Assembly (NCBI GenBank): GCA_018334735.1
Contig: JAGXLK010000088.1
Span: forward strand, 1-8,047
Origin: Planctomycetota bacterium
GTDB taxonomy: Bacteria > Planctomycetota > Brocadiia > SM23-32
Direction of reading: 5' to 3'
DNA length: 8,047 nt
Both the position numbers and the translations under genes were made by a program. Below the pieces are notes generated by a model that worked only from the letters and a program-made list of their open reading frames with translations, was not told the DNA's origin and ran no database searches. This document shows positions 7,440-8,047 of the stretch, piece by piece (the first letter of the stretch is position 1; each line of letters starts with the position of its first letter).

Positions 7440-8047
7440 GAGACGTATCGCTTTTTCGGTCTGGACGGAACAGGGGCATTTCTTTCGGGACCACAACGAT
7501 TCCGCCGTCACTCACGCTAAAGTGCCGGTGGTCTTGTTCCGGATCTATTCCGACCTTATACCCGGCAGGTATTTCATTGTGTTTGTCAATCACAGCCTGG
7601 CGGATCCTAGCATTCTCCCCGATTTTCACTCCTTCCATAATGACCGATCCTTCGATTTCCACACCGGAAGCAACATGCACGCCGCGCCCGAGCACGGAAT
7701 TTTTGATAGATGCAGAATCGACGACACAGCCATCGCTCACTAAAACGTTGTGTAGCTGACTCTGACACGAACTTTCGATTTGTTCAAAACGGTTGCGTGC
7801 CGTGCACATGCTTTTCACAGGTGGCATTCCATGGGCGTAAGTTCTGAGAGGCCATCCCTCGTCATGCAAATCAATAGGAGGTGCTCCCCCCACAAGTTGC
7901 ATATGTGTTTGCCAGTAGATGTCCAGTGTTCCCACATCCCTCCAGAATCCACTGCCTCCCGATTCAACACCTTTGAAACGGTAACCGAAGACTCTATCAT
8001 CTTTTTCAATCATAGCGGGTATAACATCTTTGGCAAAATCGTGGGAC
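7432..8047 (-). CDS. glgC: Glucose-1-phosphate adenylyltransferase, C-terminal half (partial)
   Basis: About 204 codons are visible and the gene continues past the right edge; the ATG at 8011-8013 is internal, because the frame stays open upstream with SHDFAKDVIPA, the conserved GlgC sequence before it. GlgC makes ADP-glucose and pyrophosphate from glucose-1-phosphate and ATP, the committed step of bacterial glycogen synthesis. Visible signatures are FWRDVGTLDIYW, then GWPLRTYAHGMPP, then a left-handed beta-helix of hexapeptide repeats (SDGCVVDSASIKNSVLGRGV, VEIEGSVIMEGVKIGENARI), VIDKHNEIPAGYKVGIDPEQD, and the ending SDGGIVVVPKEM, close to the E. coli GlgC tail. The nucleotide-binding and catalytic N-terminal domain is outside the window. 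The beta-helix normally helps build the tetramer and the allosteric sites. Its TAA at 7432-7434 lies inside a short palindrome. It is probably co-transcribed with the DUF4912 and GH57 genes. Confidence 0.93.
   Translation of the reverse strand, partial: SHDFAKDVIPAMIEKDDRVFGYRFKGVESGGSGFWRDVGTLDIYWQTHMQLVGGAPPIDLHDEGWPLRTYAHGMPPVKSMCTARNRFEQIESSCQSQLHNVLVSDGCVVDSASIKNSVLGRGVHVASGVEIEGSVIMEGVKIGENARIRQAVIDKHNEIPAGYKVGIDPEQDHRHFSVSDGGIVVVPKEMPLFRPDRKSDTSPD

Noticed and set aside
8011..8013. ATG taken as the start of a short 193-codon gene
   Set aside because: The frame is open upstream to the window edge and encodes SHDFAKDVIPA, a conserved internal GlgC sequence, so the gene is cut by the edge and does not start here.

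Overview
The window is a compact bacterial segment with about 50% GC by eye. It shows six complete or partial genes in a row on the minus strand and one gene tail on the plus strand. No tRNA, rRNA, CRISPR array, insertion sequence, phage gene or other sign of recent transfer was seen. The host cannot be named from this window. A BatA-type von Willebrand protein with a C-terminal glutamine-amidotransferase-like region, a phosphoglycerate-mutase-like homoserine kinase candidate and a GH57 branching enzyme together recall Planctomycetes/PVC-like or related candidate-phylum bacteria, but this is inference from gene content only.

The minus strand is read from the right edge leftward. The first block is storage polysaccharide synthesis: the C-terminal part of ADP-glucose pyrophosphorylase (glgC, 7432-8047, cut by the window edge), a DUF4912 protein (6661-7374) and a GH57/DUF1957 1,4-alpha-glucan branching enzyme (4978-6612). 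These lie in the same direction with gaps of 57 and 48 bp, which suggests one transcript for glycogen synthesis. GlgC makes ADP-glucose, a glycogen synthase (not in the window) would extend the chain, and the GH57 enzyme would branch it. The DUF4912 protein has no known role.

A 97-bp gap follows. It contains a near-consensus extended -10 sigma-70-type promoter facing leftward (4935-4963), which marks a probable second transcription unit. That unit is homoserine dehydrogenase with a C-terminal ACT domain (hom, 3573-4880), an alkaline-phosphatase-superfamily protein of the archaeal-type phosphoglycerate mutase / proposed homoserine kinase family (2350-3534), and a BatA-like membrane protein (268-2310). 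The gaps are 38 and 39 bp. The first two would convert aspartate semialdehyde to homoserine and then to O-phosphohomoserine for threonine synthesis. The BatA-like protein has no obvious link to them.

At the left edge the tail of N-acetylglucosamine-6-phosphate deacetylase (nagA, 1-213, plus strand) converges on the BatA-like gene, with 54 bp between the stop codons and no clear terminator hairpin. Most of the window is ordinary metabolism. The points most worth a second look are the homoserine kinase candidate beside hom, the DUF4912 protein between two glycogen genes, the sharp promoter before hom, and the BatA-like gene outside its usual MoxR/DUF58 setting.
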